Source: an uncultured Paracoccaceae bacterium (GTDB lineage Bacteria; Pseudomonadota; Alphaproteobacteria; Rhodobacterales; Rhodobacteraceae). From it: a DNA stretch of 64,000 nucleotides. The stretch is from NCBI GenBank assembly GCA_947501355.1, contig CANMVA010000001.1, positions 1,620,001 through 1,684,000 on the forward strand, given 5' to 3'. The number at the start of each line of letters is the position of its first letter. The first letter of the stretch is position 1. The notes under the pieces were generated by a model that saw only the letters and a list, made by a program, of their open reading frames with translations, was not told where the DNA came from and searched no databases. A program made the position numbers and the translations under genes. Shown one piece after another: positions 9,070 through 19,927 of the stretch.

Positions 9070-9607
9070 GCTCGCGATTTTGTTGTCTCTGATGGCTTCG
9101 CCCGCTTTGGCGACGGGGCTTCAGATCGAAGTGGCAGGCGAAGCCAACGGCACGATCACCATTGATCTGCTGGAAGATGTGGCCCCCAACCATGTGGCGC
9201 AGATCACCGCATTGGCAGAAGAGGGCGCCTATAACGATGTCGTCTTTCACCGCGTGATTGAAGGTTTCATGGCGCAGACTGGTGATGTCGAGAACGGTAA
9301 GGTCGGCGCGGATATGCGTCTGGCGGGCACCGGCGGGTCGGACCGGCCCGATCTTGAGGCTGAATTCTCGGACGAGAATTTTGACACCGGTGTAGTCGGC
9401 ATGGCCCGGTCGCAGAACCCGAACTCGGCCAACAGCCAGTTCTTTATCATGTTCGCACCGGCCCCGCATCTGAACGGGCAATATACGGTTGTGGGTCGTG
9501 TCACGGATGGCATGGACGTTGTGAACGCCATCAAGCGCGGCGAAGGCCGCAACGGGGCCGTCATCGGTGCGCCTGATGTGATGAAAACGGTCACCGTGAC
9601 CGAGTAA
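9062..9607 (+). CDS. Cyclophilin-type peptidyl-prolyl isomerase, periplasmic
   Basis: A 181-residue cyclophilin beginning with a signal peptide ([19 protein letters not shown], cleavage expected near residue 18). The catalytic core repeats that of the upstream gene ([36 protein letters not shown]), consistent with gene duplication plus acquisition of an export signal. ATG at 9062 lies inside the end of the preceding gene. Likely role is folding of exported proteins. Confidence 0.92.
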   Translation: MRKLAILLSLMASPALATGLQIEVAGEANGTITIDLLEDVAPNHVAQITALAEEGAYNDVVFHRVIEGFMAQTGDVENGKVGADMRLAGTGGSDRPDLEAEFSDENFDTGVVGMARSQNPNSANSQFFIMFAPAPHLNGQYTVVGRVTDGMDVVNAIKRGEGRNGAVIGAPDVMKTVTVTE

Positions 9608-9688
9608 ACTTGCCGCGAGGCGGTAACGTCTTTGCTATGTCGGGGGTCTCTACTGTGGCAGCGTGCTGTCAAAGAGGAGAGGCCCCCG

Positions 9689-10651
9689 ATGCGTTTTATC
9701 AGTCTATGTGCCGCAGTTGTGCTGTCTGCCGGGATGGCGGTGGCCAGCCCTGAATTTTGGCGCAATGAATGGCCGAACACGGATTTCGAGAAGACCAGTG
9801 TCGAGAACTGGGTCGAGATCATGTCGGGCGGCCCGCCCAAGGACGGCATTCCCGCGCTGTCGGATCCATTCTTCGTGAAGGCCGGTGACAAGGCTGGGAT
9901 CGAGCCGCGCGAGCCGGTCATTACGGTCGAGATCGACGGCGCGACCCCGCGGGCCTATCCGATCCGGTATCTCATCTGGCACGAGATTGTGAATGACACC
10001 GTGGGCGGGATCCCCGTCGCCGTGACGTTCTGCCCGCTGTGCAATTCCGGCATCACTTTTGATCGCCGCGTGCGCGGGCAGGTGCTGAGCTTTGGGGTCA
10101 GTGGCAAGCTGCGGTTCTCGGACATGGTGATGTATGACCGCGAGACGGAAAGCTGGTGGCAGCAAGCGATCGGCGAGGCGATCGTGGGCGAATTGACAGG
10201 CACCGAATTGGTGAGCCTGCCCAGCTGGATGGAGAGCTATGCCGAGTTCGTTGCGCGCAATCCGCAGGGTCTGGTGATGGCCCAGCCGAATTTCCGTCGC
10301 GATTACGGGCGCAATCCGTATGTGCGCTATGACAGCTCGCACCGGCCGTTTCTCTATTCCGGTGAAATGCCGCCCCATGGTATTCCCGCGCTGGCTCGGG
10401 TGGTCCGCGTGGGGGATCGCGCCTGGCCGCTGACACGGGTCCGAGAGGGCGCGGTGACCGAAGCGGGTGTGTCGCTATCCTGGACGGCTGGACAGGCCTC
10501 CGCGCTCGACAGCGAACGGATCGGCGCGGGCAAGGATGTGGGCACGGTGCGCGTGCGGGATGCTGCGGGCAATGATCTGCCCCATGATGTGATGTTCGCT
10601 TTTGCGTTCCATGCGTTTTGGCCCGACGGCACATGGATGATCGCAAAATGA
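9689..10651 (+). CDS. DUF3179 domain-containing exported protein
   Basis: A 320-residue protein with a signal peptide (residues 1-19, RFISLCAAVVLSAGMAVAS). The body matches the DUF3179 family: RAYPIRYLIWHEIVND, then the diagnostic TFCPLCNSGITFDR with two cysteines near 120, and DMVMYDRETESWWQQ. The biochemical function of this family is not established; the paired cysteines suggest metal or disulfide use. ATG at 9689 is chosen over an upstream in-frame start because AGAGGAGAGG ends seven bases before it. A terminator follows directly. Confidence 0.88.
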   Translation: MRFISLCAAVVLSAGMAVASPEFWRNEWPNTDFEKTSVENWVEIMSGGPPKDGIPALSDPFFVKAGDKAGIEPREPVITVEIDGATPRAYPIRYLIWHEIVNDTVGGIPVAVTFCPLCNSGITFDRRVRGQVLSFGVSGKLRFSDMVMYDRETESWWQQAIGEAIVGELTGTELVSLPSWMESYAEFVARNPQGLVMAQPNFRRDYGRNPYVRYDSSHRPFLYSGEMPPHGIPALARVVRVGDRAWPLTRVREGAVTEAGVSLSWTAGQASALDSERIGAGKDVGTVRVRDAAGNDLPHDVMFAFAFHAFWPDGTWMIAK

Positions 10652-10657
10652 CGTCAG

Positions 10658-10676
10658 GGCGCGGTTGCGCCTTTTT
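10658..10676 (+). terminator. Rho-independent terminator after the DUF3179 gene
   Basis: Stem GGCGC (10658-10662), loop GGTT, GCGCC (10667-10671), followed by five T. It starts seven bases after the stop codon. Confidence 0.75.
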
Positions 10677-10716
10677 CAGCGGGGCGTCACTCTGATACCA
10701 ACTTTGGGAGAGAGAC

Positions 10717-11496
10717 ATGACGGCATCCTTTGATTTCACCGGCAAGAACGTGTTCGTGGTCGGCGGCACCAGCGGCATTAACCTTGGCATCGCAAAGGCT
10801 TTCGTAGCCGCAGGCGCGCGCATGGGCGTGGCCAGCCGCAAGCAGGACAAGGTCGATGCGGCAGTGGCTGAACTTGGCGAGGACGCGTTGGGCTACAGTT
10901 TCGACGTGCGCAACTTCGACGACATCGCGGCGGCTTTTGCTGATTTTGAGGAAAAGGCGGGCAAGATTGACGTGGTCGTGTCCGGCGCGGCGGGGAACTT
11001 TCCGGCTTTGGCGAAGGACATCAGCAGCAACGGATTCAAAGCCGTGATCGACATTGATCTCTTGGGTACGTTTCATGTGATGAAGGCTGCGATGGGGCAT
11101 ATGGTGCAGCCCGGTGGCAGCCTGATCAACATTTCCGCCCCGCAGGCGGTGCAGGCGATGCCGTTTCAGGTGCATGTCTGCGCGGCCAAGGCCGGTGTGG
11201 ATATGATCACGAAGTGCCTGGCGATTGAGTGGGGGCCGCTGGGGTTGCGGGTGAACTCGGTCATTCCGGGGCCGATTGATGGGACCGAAGGGATGGACCG
11301 TCTCGCCCCGACAGAAGCCATGCGCAAGGCGGTGGTGAAAACCGTGCCGATGGGACGGATGGGCGATCCTGAGGATGTGGCGCTGGCGTGCATGTATCTG
11401 GGATCAGACGCGGCGCGCTATGTGAGCGGGACGATTTTGAACGCGGATGGCGGTTGGGCGATTGCGGGGGCAAGGATTGATCTAGCGCTTGGCTAA
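10717..11496 (+). CDS. SDR-family oxidoreductase of the 2,4-dienoyl-CoA reductase type
   Basis: A 259-residue short-chain dehydrogenase/reductase. The NADP-binding loop is GGTSGINLGIA and the structural SGAAGNF replaces the usual NNAG. The classical YxxxK is missing: the corresponding segment reads VHVCAAK, as in peroxisomal/mitochondrial 2,4-dienoyl-CoA reductases. The EWGPLGLRVNSVIPGPIDGTEG stretch (read here in parts) also follows that subfamily. Likely role is reduction of 2,4-dienoyl-CoA during beta-oxidation of unsaturated fatty acids. The start has GGGAGAG a few bases upstream. It stands alone between a terminator and a repeat-rich spacer. Confidence 0.82.
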   Translation: MTASFDFTGKNVFVVGGTSGINLGIAKAFVAAGARMGVASRKQDKVDAAVAELGEDALGYSFDVRNFDDIAAAFADFEEKAGKIDVVVSGAAGNFPALAKDISSNGFKAVIDIDLLGTFHVMKAAMGHMVQPGGSLINISAPQAVQAMPFQVHVCAAKAGVDMITKCLAIEWGPLGLRVNSVIPGPIDGTEGMDRLAPTEAMRKAVVKTVPMGRMGDPEDVALACMYLGSDAARYVSGTILNADGGWAIAGARIDLALG

Positions 11497-11645
11497 AAGC
11501 CAAGCGCGTCGCCCGATAGGTGAATTGCAAAGCAAATCACCGTAAGGGCTGCTGTCACTGAAGGTGTCGCGCCGCACGCCTTCGGCGCGCGTCGCGACGC
11601 TGGGGGCTCCGCCCCCAGACCCCCGGAGTATTTTGGCACAAAAGA
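11485..11645. repeat. Cluster of four inverted repeats between the SDR gene and tyrS
   Basis: Four hairpins follow one another: GCGCTTGGCT/AGCCAAGCGC (11485-11494, 11498-11507, overlapping the SDR stop); GGTGA/TCACC with inner ATTGC/GCAAA (11519-11541); GTCGCG/CGCGAC (11566-11571, 11593-11598); and CTGGGGGC/GCCCCCAG (11600-11607, 11611-11618), the last followed by ACCCCCGGAGTATTTT. The final module resembles an intergenic repeat I have seen often after genes in Rhodobacteraceae. It sits between convergent genes, so bidirectional termination is a plausible role. Confidence 0.7.
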
Positions 11646-11648
11646 AGC

Positions 11649-12899
11649 CTAGGAGAGCGTCACGAGAGCGTGGCGTTTCTTGCCAGCGCTGAGTTTGATC
11701 GGGGTGGCCAGTGTCGCGGCGTCGATCATCAGGCCAGCATCCGTGAGCGGTGCATCATCGAGCTTCGCGCCGTTCTCAGCGATCAGGCGTTTGGCGTCCT
11801 TGCCGGATTTGGCGAGGCCAGAGCGGACGATGAGTTGCACGATGGAGATGCCATCGGCCACGTCTTCGGCTGTTAGGGCGAGGGTGGGCAGGTCGTCGCC
11901 GACGCCGCCTTTCTCGAAGACCTCGCGGGCGGTGGCCTCAGCCGCGGCGGCGGCCTCAGACCCGTGGGCCAGCGTCGTGACCTCGTTGGCGAGGCGGATT
12001 TTGGCCTCGTTGATCTCGGAGCCTTCCAATGCGCCAAGGCGGTCGCATTCGTCCACCGGCAGCTCGGTGTAGAGTTTGAGGAAGCGGCCCACATCTGCGT
12101 CAGTGGTGTTGCGCCAGAACTGCCAGAACTCGTAAGGGCTGCGCATGTCGGGGTTGAGCCAGACCGCGCCGTCCTGTGATTTGCCCATCTTTTTGCCGTC
12201 GCTGGTGGTCAGCAGCGGGGAGGTAAGGCCATAGATCTCGTGATCCAGCACGCGGCGAGTCAGATCGATGCCGTTGACGATATTGCCCCATTGGTCCGAC
12301 CCGCCCATCTGCAGCAGGCAGCCGTAGCGGCGGTTGAGCTCAAGGAAATCGTAGGCCTGCAGGATCATGTAGTTGAATTCGAGGAACGAGAGCGATTGTT
12401 CCCGGTCGAGACGGGATTTGACGCTCTCAAACGCGAGCATCCGGTTGACCGAGAAATGCCGCCCGATATCGCGCAGGAAGTCGAGGTAGTTCAGGCCGTC
12501 GAGCCATTCGGCGTTGTTGAGCATCAGCGCGTCGGAGGGCGCGTCGCCGAAGGTGACGTAGTTCGAGAACACCGCCTTGATGCCCGCGATGTTGTCGTCG
12601 ATCTGGTCGGGCGTCAGCAATGGGCGCTCGTCTGCGCGAAAGGACGGGTCGCCCACTTTCGTGGTGCCGCCGCCCATCAGAACAATTGGTTTGTGGCCGG
12701 TCTTCTGCAGCCAGCGCAGCATCATGATCTGGATGAGCGATCCGACATGCAGCGACTTGGCGGTCGCATCAAAACCGATATAGCCCGGCACCACGCCTGC
12801 CATCAGCGCATCATCGAGCCCCTGATAATCGGTGCAGTCGGCCAGAAAGCCGCGCTCGATCATCACGGATACGAACTCTGATTTCGGGTGGTAGGTCAT
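11649..12899 (-). CDS. tyrS: Tyrosyl-tRNA synthetase
   Basis: Class I aminoacyl-tRNA synthetase of 416 residues, charging tRNA-Tyr in the cytoplasm. The HIGH-like motif is SLHVGS (near residue 47-52), the KMSKS-like motif is KKMGKS, and the tyrosine-binding [11 protein letters not shown] and [10 protein letters not shown] segments are present. The C-terminus has the S4-like RNA-binding region ([18 protein letters not shown] and GAKLDD). The start at 12899 gives the normal family N-terminus; the reading frame runs much further upstream but that extension is antisense to anmK. It is divergent from anmK with 66 bp between starts. Confidence 0.97.
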   Translation of the reverse strand: MTYHPKSEFVSVMIERGFLADCTDYQGLDDALMAGVVPGYIGFDATAKSLHVGSLIQIMMLRWLQKTGHKPIVLMGGGTTKVGDPSFRADERPLLTPDQIDDNIAGIKAVFSNYVTFGDAPSDALMLNNAEWLDGLNYLDFLRDIGRHFSVNRMLAFESVKSRLDREQSLSFLEFNYMILQAYDFLELNRRYGCLLQMGGSDQWGNIVNGIDLTRRVLDHEIYGLTSPLLTTSDGKKMGKSQDGAVWLNPDMRSPYEFWQFWRNTTDADVGRFLKLYTELPVDECDRLGALEGSEINEAKIRLANEVTTLAHGSEAAAAAEATAREVFEKGGVGDDLPTLALTAEDVADGISIVQLIVRSGLAKSGKDAKRLIAENGAKLDDAPLTDAGLMIDAATLATPIKLSAGKKRHALVTLS

Positions 12900-12965
12900 T
12901 GCCGGGTTGTTCCTTTGCGTGTCTCGCGGCACTCTATAGTCATCGGATTGGCGCGAGGGAAGGCC

Positions 12966-14102
12966 ATGTTGAAAAAGGGGATGGTCCGCGCCTTGGGCGC
13001 GATGTCTGGCACGTCGCTGGACGGGGTGGACGCGGCCGTGGTCGTGACCGATGGCGAGACGATCGAGGCGTTCGGAGATCATAAGTTCCGGCCCTATTCG
13101 AGCGAAGAGCAAGCCCGGCTTCGGGCGGCGTTGGGGCGGTGGCCCTCGGACGCGCTGGACCCGGTTCAGGAACTGGTCGAGACGGCCCATGCGCAGGTCC
13201 TCAGCAGATTCGATTCTGTCGATCTGGTCGGATTTCATGGCCAGACGCTGGCCCATGATCCTGCGAACGGACGAACCCATCAGATCGGAGATGGGCGAGT
13301 TCTGGCAGAGGTATTGCAGCTTCCGGTTGTTTGGGATTTTCGCAGCAACGATGTGGAGTTGGGCGGGCAGGGCGCGCCCCTTGCGCCGTTTTTCCACCAT
13401 GCCTGCGCGCGCTGGGCGGAGTTGGATCAGCCGGTTGGGTTTCTTAACCTCGGCGGGGTTGGCAACCTGACATGGGTCGATCCGCGTATCGCACAGCCGG
13501 AGGCCGATGAGGCGCTTCTGGCTTTTGACACCGGACCGGCAAATGCGCCAATCAACGATCTGATGCAGGTTCGGCTGGGGCGCGCTTATGATGAGGACGG
13601 CGCGCTGGCCGCAACGGGCCAAGTGGATATGAGCGTGGTCGAGCGCTTTCTGTCCCAAGGGTATTTCCATAAGATCCCGCCTAAGTCACTGGACCGGGAC
13701 GATTTTTCAGAGCTTCCAATTGATGTTGCCGATCTGAGCGACGCCAATGCTGCGGCGACGCTGACCGCCTGTGCGGCCGCCAGTGTTGCCCAGGGCATGA
13801 GCTTTTGCCCCAGCCCGCCTGCGCGTGTGTTCGTCACAGGCGGGGGCCGTCAGAACCCGACGCTGATGGCGATGCTGCAGGCCGGTCTGGATTGCCCTGT
13901 GGCGCCGGTTGAGGCGATCGGTCTGAACGGCGATATGCTGGAGGCGCAGGCCTTCGCCTATTTGGCCGTGCGCGTGCTGCGGGGCCTGCCGACAAGTGCG
14001 CCGGGAACAACCGGCGTCCGCACAGCGGTCGGCGGTGGCACGCTGTCGCGGCCATCGGGCGCGCAACAGTCTTTCAAGGCGATCACCGCTGGCGAAAAAT
14101 AA
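12966..14102 (+). CDS. anmK: Anhydro-N-acetylmuramic acid kinase
   Basis: Recycles peptidoglycan 1,6-anhydro-MurNAc by hydrolysing the anhydro ring and phosphorylating to MurNAc-6-phosphate. The 378-residue length fits. The phosphate-binding [14 protein letters not shown] is near the N-terminus, [14 protein letters not shown] and [19 protein letters not shown] follow, then [12 protein letters not shown] and VTGGGRQNP, all characteristic of the family. ATG at 12966 follows GAGGGAAGG. It forms a divergent pair with tyrS, an arrangement I recall in related genomes. Confidence 0.95.
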   Translation: MLKKGMVRALGAMSGTSLDGVDAAVVVTDGETIEAFGDHKFRPYSSEEQARLRAALGRWPSDALDPVQELVETAHAQVLSRFDSVDLVGFHGQTLAHDPANGRTHQIGDGRVLAEVLQLPVVWDFRSNDVELGGQGAPLAPFFHHACARWAELDQPVGFLNLGGVGNLTWVDPRIAQPEADEALLAFDTGPANAPINDLMQVRLGRAYDEDGALAATGQVDMSVVERFLSQGYFHKIPPKSLDRDDFSELPIDVADLSDANAAATLTACAAASVAQGMSFCPSPPARVFVTGGGRQNPTLMAMLQAGLDCPVAPVEAIGLNGDMLEAQAFAYLAVRVLRGLPTSAPGTTGVRTAVGGGTLSRPSGAQQSFKAITAGEK

Positions 14103-14169
14103 TGTCGCGCCAGGCCTACCCAGTTCTGGTTATTTACAATCCAGCCGTTAATATGAGAGATGTGGCGTG

Positions 14170-14194
14170 GTTTGGTTAGTTTTCTTTACCAAAC
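14170..14194. promoter_or_regulatory. Inverted repeat upstream of the TRAP transporter operon
   Basis: GTTTGGT (14170-14176) and ACCAAAC (14188-14194) form a perfect 7-bp inverted repeat with an 11-base T-rich spacer, ending 24 bp before the dctP start. It could be an operator or a 5'-UTR hairpin; no regulator gene is adjacent. Confidence 0.4.
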
Positions 14195-14217
14195 GCGAGA
14201 TCTAAGGGAGGACCCAC

Positions 14218-15267
14218 ATGACTAAGAAACTGCTCGGCGCTGTTGCCGGCTTGTCCATTGCTGCTGCCGGTGCGGCATCTGCTCAGGAAACACTCGAGAT
14301 GACCTCTTCCTTCGGGAAGAACCTGCCGATCCTCGGCACCGCGGCCATCGACTTTGTCGAAAAAATCAACGGAATTTCCGAAGGTGTCGAGTTTGAGCAC
14401 TTCGATCCCGGTGAGCTTGTGCCGACGCTGGAAGCGCTTGACGCGGTCTCCAACGGCTCGGTTGACGCCTCTTACGCAACCGCTGGCTACTGGCAGGGCA
14501 AAATCACTGCCGCGTCGCTGTTTGCTGCTGTGCCGTTTGGCCCGGAAGCCGGCGAGTTCATCGGCTGGATGCTCTATGACGATGGCCTGACGCTCTATCA
14601 GCGCATGTATGACGAAGCGGGCTATAACGTCCACGTCCTGCCTTGCGGTATCATCGCCCCTGAAACCTCGGGCTGGTTCAAGAACGAGATCAACTCCATG
14701 GCGGACCTTGAGGGTCTGAACATGCGCTTCTTCGGTCTGGGTGCCGAAGTGATGCAGCGCCTCGGCGTTTCGACCTCGCTGCTGGCTGCTGGCGACATCT
14801 TCCCGGCACTTGAGCGTGGCGCGATTGACGCGACCGAGTTCTCGATGCCCCGCATCGACGCGCGTCTGGGCTTCCACAACATCGCGAAGTTCAACTACTT
14901 CCCCGGCTGGCACCAGCCCGCCACGATGTTCGAGCTGCTGGTCAACAAGGACCGCTGGAACGATCTGGACGAGCGCAGCCAGAAGCAAATCGAAGTGGCT
15001 TGTCTTGCCAACGTCACAACGAACCTTGCCGAGGGTGAGGCCACCAACTTCGCGGCTATGGTCGACAATGTCGAGAACAACGGCGTGACCATCAAGCAGT
15101 GGCCGCAGGAAATGCTCGACACGTTCGAGAGCACCTGGGGTGAAGTGGCTGAAGAGCTGGCTGCCGAAGACGCATTCTTCGCAGAAGTGTGGGCCGACCT
15201 GTCGGAATATCGCGAAGGTTACAAGACCTGGGGCAACTCGATCTACCTGCCGCGTCCGCGCAACTAA
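14218..15267 (+). CDS. dctP: TRAP transporter substrate-binding protein (DctP family)
   Basis: Periplasmic solute-binding subunit of a tripartite ATP-independent transporter, 349 residues. Signal peptide at 1-23 ([19 protein letters not shown]). The body contains LEGLNMRFFGLGAEVMQRLG, whose Arg is in the position that contacts the substrate carboxylate in known DctP proteins, then GDIFPALERGAIDATEF. This last segment and the YFPGWHQPATMFE stretch resemble the alpha-keto-acid/mannitol-type subgroup (TakP-like), but the substrate is not proven. GGGAGG precedes the ATG. First gene of dctP-dctQ-dctM. Confidence 0.93.
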   Translation: MTKKLLGAVAGLSIAAAGAASAQETLEMTSSFGKNLPILGTAAIDFVEKINGISEGVEFEHFDPGELVPTLEALDAVSNGSVDASYATAGYWQGKITAASLFAAVPFGPEAGEFIGWMLYDDGLTLYQRMYDEAGYNVHVLPCGIIAPETSGWFKNEINSMADLEGLNMRFFGLGAEVMQRLGVSTSLLAAGDIFPALERGAIDATEFSMPRIDARLGFHNIAKFNYFPGWHQPATMFELLVNKDRWNDLDERSQKQIEVACLANVTTNLAEGEATNFAAMVDNVENNGVTIKQWPQEMLDTFESTWGEVAEELAAEDAFFAEVWADLSEYREGYKTWGNSIYLPRPRN

Positions 15268-15355
15268 GGGCCGTTTGAGCTCATGATTTTGACTGGTGCG
15301 AGGGCTCCTTGCGCCGGTCTTTCCCACACTTACGAAGAATTTGGGGGCCGTCGTC

Positions 15356-16153
15356 ATGGATGACACCGAGCAGTCTGTCGCGCTTTACGATCCCGGTGAG
15401 ATCGGACGCGAAGAACATAACAGGGGCGACCGTCTGGTGGTTGCCATTTCCAATCTTGCCGCTTGGCTCTTTCCCATCCTGATGATCGCGATCTGCACGC
15501 AGGTTGTTGTCCGTCAACTGGGCAATAACCAGGCTTGGCTCGATGATTTCCAGTGGTGGCTTTACGGCACGGCCTGCCTTGTGGGCATCGGCTATGCGGT
15601 GACGACGAACTCCCATGTCCGGGTCGATATCCGCTATGACAATTTCCCCCAGGCCAAGAAAGACCGTACGGATGTCGCGGCTTTGGCGTGGTTTTTCCTG
15701 CCCTTCATCATCATGTGCTGGGATTTCACGATCCATTACGCAATTGCGTCCGTGATCGCGGATGAAGGATCCGACAGCCCCAACGGTCTGCACAATCTGT
15801 GGATCCTGAAAGTCATCATGAACCTGGCGTTCGTCTTCATCGGCATTGCGACCTATGCGGCTTACTACCGGGTGCTGTCGCGTCTGGTCGAGCCGACGCT
15901 GTGGCGTCAGTTGCTCTGGGCGCTGCCGACAACATTCATGTTGCTGAACCTGGCGATCTTCTACGGGATCTGGTGGGCCTTGCGGCTGACGACACCGTCA
16001 GAGGTCACGAACCGGGAGATCGGTCGCATGCCGATTTTCGATGAGCTTGAAATCGGCGCCTATGAGATCGAGCCGACGATCCTGCTGACCTTTGTGGCCA
16101 CGTTCCTGGTCATCTTTGTGGCGTGGCTGTTTGGCCGCAAGCGCGAGGCTTAA
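15356..16153 (+). CDS. dctQ: TRAP transporter small permease (DctQ family)
   Basis: Small membrane subunit of the TRAP transporter, 265 residues, longer than the usual 160-200. It has an N-terminal cytoplasmic tail, then four main membrane helices (about LAAWLFPILMIAICTQVVV, WLYGTACLVGIGYAV, AALAWFFLPFIIMC, IMNLAFVFIGIATYAAYY) and further hydrophobic segments (LLWALPTTFMLLNLAIFYGIWW and a C-terminal helix). The signature DDFQWWLYGTACLVG is typical of the long DctQ subgroup. ATG at 15356 is chosen; a GTG 60 bases upstream is in frame but lacks a ribosome-binding site. The next gene starts three bases after its stop. Confidence 0.9.
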   Translation: MDDTEQSVALYDPGEIGREEHNRGDRLVVAISNLAAWLFPILMIAICTQVVVRQLGNNQAWLDDFQWWLYGTACLVGIGYAVTTNSHVRVDIRYDNFPQAKKDRTDVAALAWFFLPFIIMCWDFTIHYAIASVIADEGSDSPNGLHNLWILKVIMNLAFVFIGIATYAAYYRVLSRLVEPTLWRQLLWALPTTFMLLNLAIFYGIWWALRLTTPSEVTNREIGRMPIFDELEIGAYEIEPTILLTFVATFLVIFVAWLFGRKREA

Positions 16154-16156
16154 GCG

Positions 16157-17605
16157 ATGTTTCTTCTGGAATTCATTGGTCAGTTTCTGACCCTGAACGA
16201 GCTCGCCGTTCTCGCGATCTTCTTCACCTTCATCTACATGCTGTTCCGCGGCATCCCCGTCGCGATGGCACTGGTCGGCGTCTCGCTGATCTATATCATC
16301 GTGGCCGAGACCTTGCTGGACCCGTATCGGTCGCTCTTCCGGGACATCATCGAGTTTGACCGCACCGGCATTGACTATCAGCGTCTGTCGGCGCTGTCGG
16401 GGCGCTTGTTCGGTAATATCGTCAAGAACCCGGTTCTGGTGGCGCTGCCGATGTTCATCTTCATGGGGCTGATGCTGGACCAATCCGGTGTCGCACAGCG
16501 GATGATGCATTCGATGCAGAAACTCTTTGGCGGTCTGAAGGGCGGGCTGTCGCTGACGGTTCTGCTGATCGGGATTATCCTTGCGGCGTCCACGGGTGTG
16601 ATCGGCGCCTCGGTCACGCTGCTGGGCGTCATGGCGCTGCCTGCGATGATGAAGCAGAACTATTCGAAACCGATTGCCACGGGCACGATTGCCTCGGCGG
16701 GGACGCTCGGCATTTTGATCCCACCGTCGATCATGCTGGTGATCATGTCCGATCAGCTGGCGATCTCGCTGGGCGATTTGTTCATGGGCGCGCTGTTTCC
16801 CGGTCTGATCCTGGGCGGTCTTTATATCGTGTTTATCGTGCTTTACGGGGTGATCAGCCCCAATTCGATGCCCGCGCCCGAGAAGACCGAAGAGGTTGGC
16901 TGGGACGTCGTGCTTGATGTGCTGAAAGCCGTTGTGCCGCCGATGTTCCTGATCCTGCTGGTGCTGGGGTCGATCTTTGCGGGGATCGCCACCCCGACCG
17001 AGGCGTCGGGTCTGGGCGCTTTGGGGGCCACAATCCTTGCAGCAATGAACGGCAAGCTGAACTTCAAGGTTCTCAGAGAGGTGAGCCGGTCGACGTTGAA
17101 CACCGCCGGTTACATCGTCGGTATCTTCCTTGCGGCGAACTTCTTTGCCTTCATCCTGCGCCGCTATGGCGGCGATGAGATCGTGCAGCACATGGTTGGC
17201 AACTCGTTCGACAATCCTTACATGATCGTGCTGTTCATCCTGTTCATCGTGTTCCTGCTGGGCTTCCTGCTGGACTGGATCGAGATCACGATCATCATCA
17301 TGCCGCTGATGCTGCCCATCGTGCAGGGTCTGGAGCTGGCCGTGCCGGGCTTCGATCAGGTGCGCGACCCGCAGGTCGTGTGGTTCGCGATCCTTGTGGC
17401 GGTGACGTTGCAAACGTCCTTCCTGACGCCACCTGTTGGCTTTGCGCTCTTCTATCTGAAGGGGGTCTGTCCACCGGGCGTGTCGCTGGGCCATATCTAT
17501 CGCGGTGTGATCCCGTTCGTGCTGTTGCAGCTTTTGGGATTGTTTATCGTGTTTGAGTTCCCGGCGCTGACCACGTGGTTACCCGCGAAAGCCTATGGTG
17601 GATAG
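16157..17605 (+). CDS. dctM: TRAP transporter large permease (DctM family)
   Basis: The 482-residue large membrane subunit that couples Na+ gradient to solute uptake. It contains about 12 hydrophobic helices; typical pieces are LFRGIPVAMALVGVSL near the N-terminus, ASTGVIGASVTLLGVMALPAMM, GTLGILIPPSIMLVIMSDQL and FLTPPVGFALFYLKGV near the C-terminus. An extra cytoplasmic insertion (SPNSMPAPEKTEE) lies about two fifths into the protein. It completes the dctPQM operon, and a strong terminator follows 26 bases later. Confidence 0.95.
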   Translation: MFLLEFIGQFLTLNELAVLAIFFTFIYMLFRGIPVAMALVGVSLIYIIVAETLLDPYRSLFRDIIEFDRTGIDYQRLSALSGRLFGNIVKNPVLVALPMFIFMGLMLDQSGVAQRMMHSMQKLFGGLKGGLSLTVLLIGIILAASTGVIGASVTLLGVMALPAMMKQNYSKPIATGTIASAGTLGILIPPSIMLVIMSDQLAISLGDLFMGALFPGLILGGLYIVFIVLYGVISPNSMPAPEKTEEVGWDVVLDVLKAVVPPMFLILLVLGSIFAGIATPTEASGLGALGATILAAMNGKLNFKVLREVSRSTLNTAGYIVGIFLAANFFAFILRRYGGDEIVQHMVGNSFDNPYMIVLFILFIVFLLGFLLDWIEITIIIMPLMLPIVQGLELAVPGFDQVRDPQVVWFAILVAVTLQTSFLTPPVGFALFYLKGVCPPGVSLGHIYRGVIPFVLLQLLGLFIVFEFPALTTWLPAKAYGG

Positions 17606-17631
17606 CCAGGCTGACTGGCACTGAAATTGGA

Positions 17632-17660
17632 AAAGGGCGCTTCGGTAGGGCGCCCTTTTT
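17632..17660. terminator. Bidirectional Rho-independent terminator
   Basis: AAAGGGCGC (17632-17640) pairs with GCGCCCTTT (17650-17658) around TTCGGTAGG-type loop bases, with T-runs on the plus strand (17656-17660) and on the minus strand. It separates convergent dctM and the DUF985 gene. Confidence 0.88.
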
Positions 17661-17688
17661 CTTTGGGTATCATGCAAAGATGAAAGCC

Positions 17689-18101
17689 CTAGCGGGGGAT
17701 ATCAAACCCCGGCAGGGCCAGGGTGAAGCCGTCGAATTGGAAGCCGGGCGAGACGGTGCAGGAGACCAGCGTATAGGCCCCGGTTGTACGGGCCGATTGC
17801 CAGTGGTGTTCCGGCACGATGATTTGCGGCTGCTGGTCGGGCAGGGCAGGCCCGAGGATATGATCGGTGGCGGGGCCTTCGTCGGTCGCGCTCAGCGACA
17901 GGATCAGCGGCGCGCCGGAATGATAGAGCCAGATTTCCGTGGCATCGACCTTGTGCCAGTGGCTGGCCTCGCCATCCTTGAGCAGGAAATAGATGCAGGT
18001 GCCGCTGGGGCGGCCGTCGTTTTCAGCGATCCAGGTTTGCCGGTAATGGCCGCCTTCGGGGTGGGGCTGCAAGTCCAGATGAGAGATGATTTCGTCAGGG
18101 G

Positions 18102-18105
<4 letters not shown>
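17689..18105 (-). CDS. DUF985 (cupin_5) family protein
   Basis: A 138-residue single-domain cupin-like protein of the DUF985 family. It opens with LDLQPHPEGGHYRQTW, the family signature, then IYFLLKDGEASHWHKVDATEIWLYH (read in parts) and PEHHWQSARTTGAYTLVSCTVSPGF. His residues in SHWHKVDATE and PEHHW may coordinate metal. Its enzymatic role is unknown. The start must be GTG at 18105 because no in-frame ATG lies before the conserved N-terminus; it overlaps the stop of the upstream GNAT gene (GTGA), so the two are translationally coupled. Confidence 0.85.

Positions 18106-19927
<1,822 letters not shown>

Noticed and set aside
15998-17494. 498-codon open frame on the minus strand
   Set aside because: Antisense to dctM, with a His/Gln/Arg/Asp-rich composition that mirrors hydrophobic codons on the other strand.
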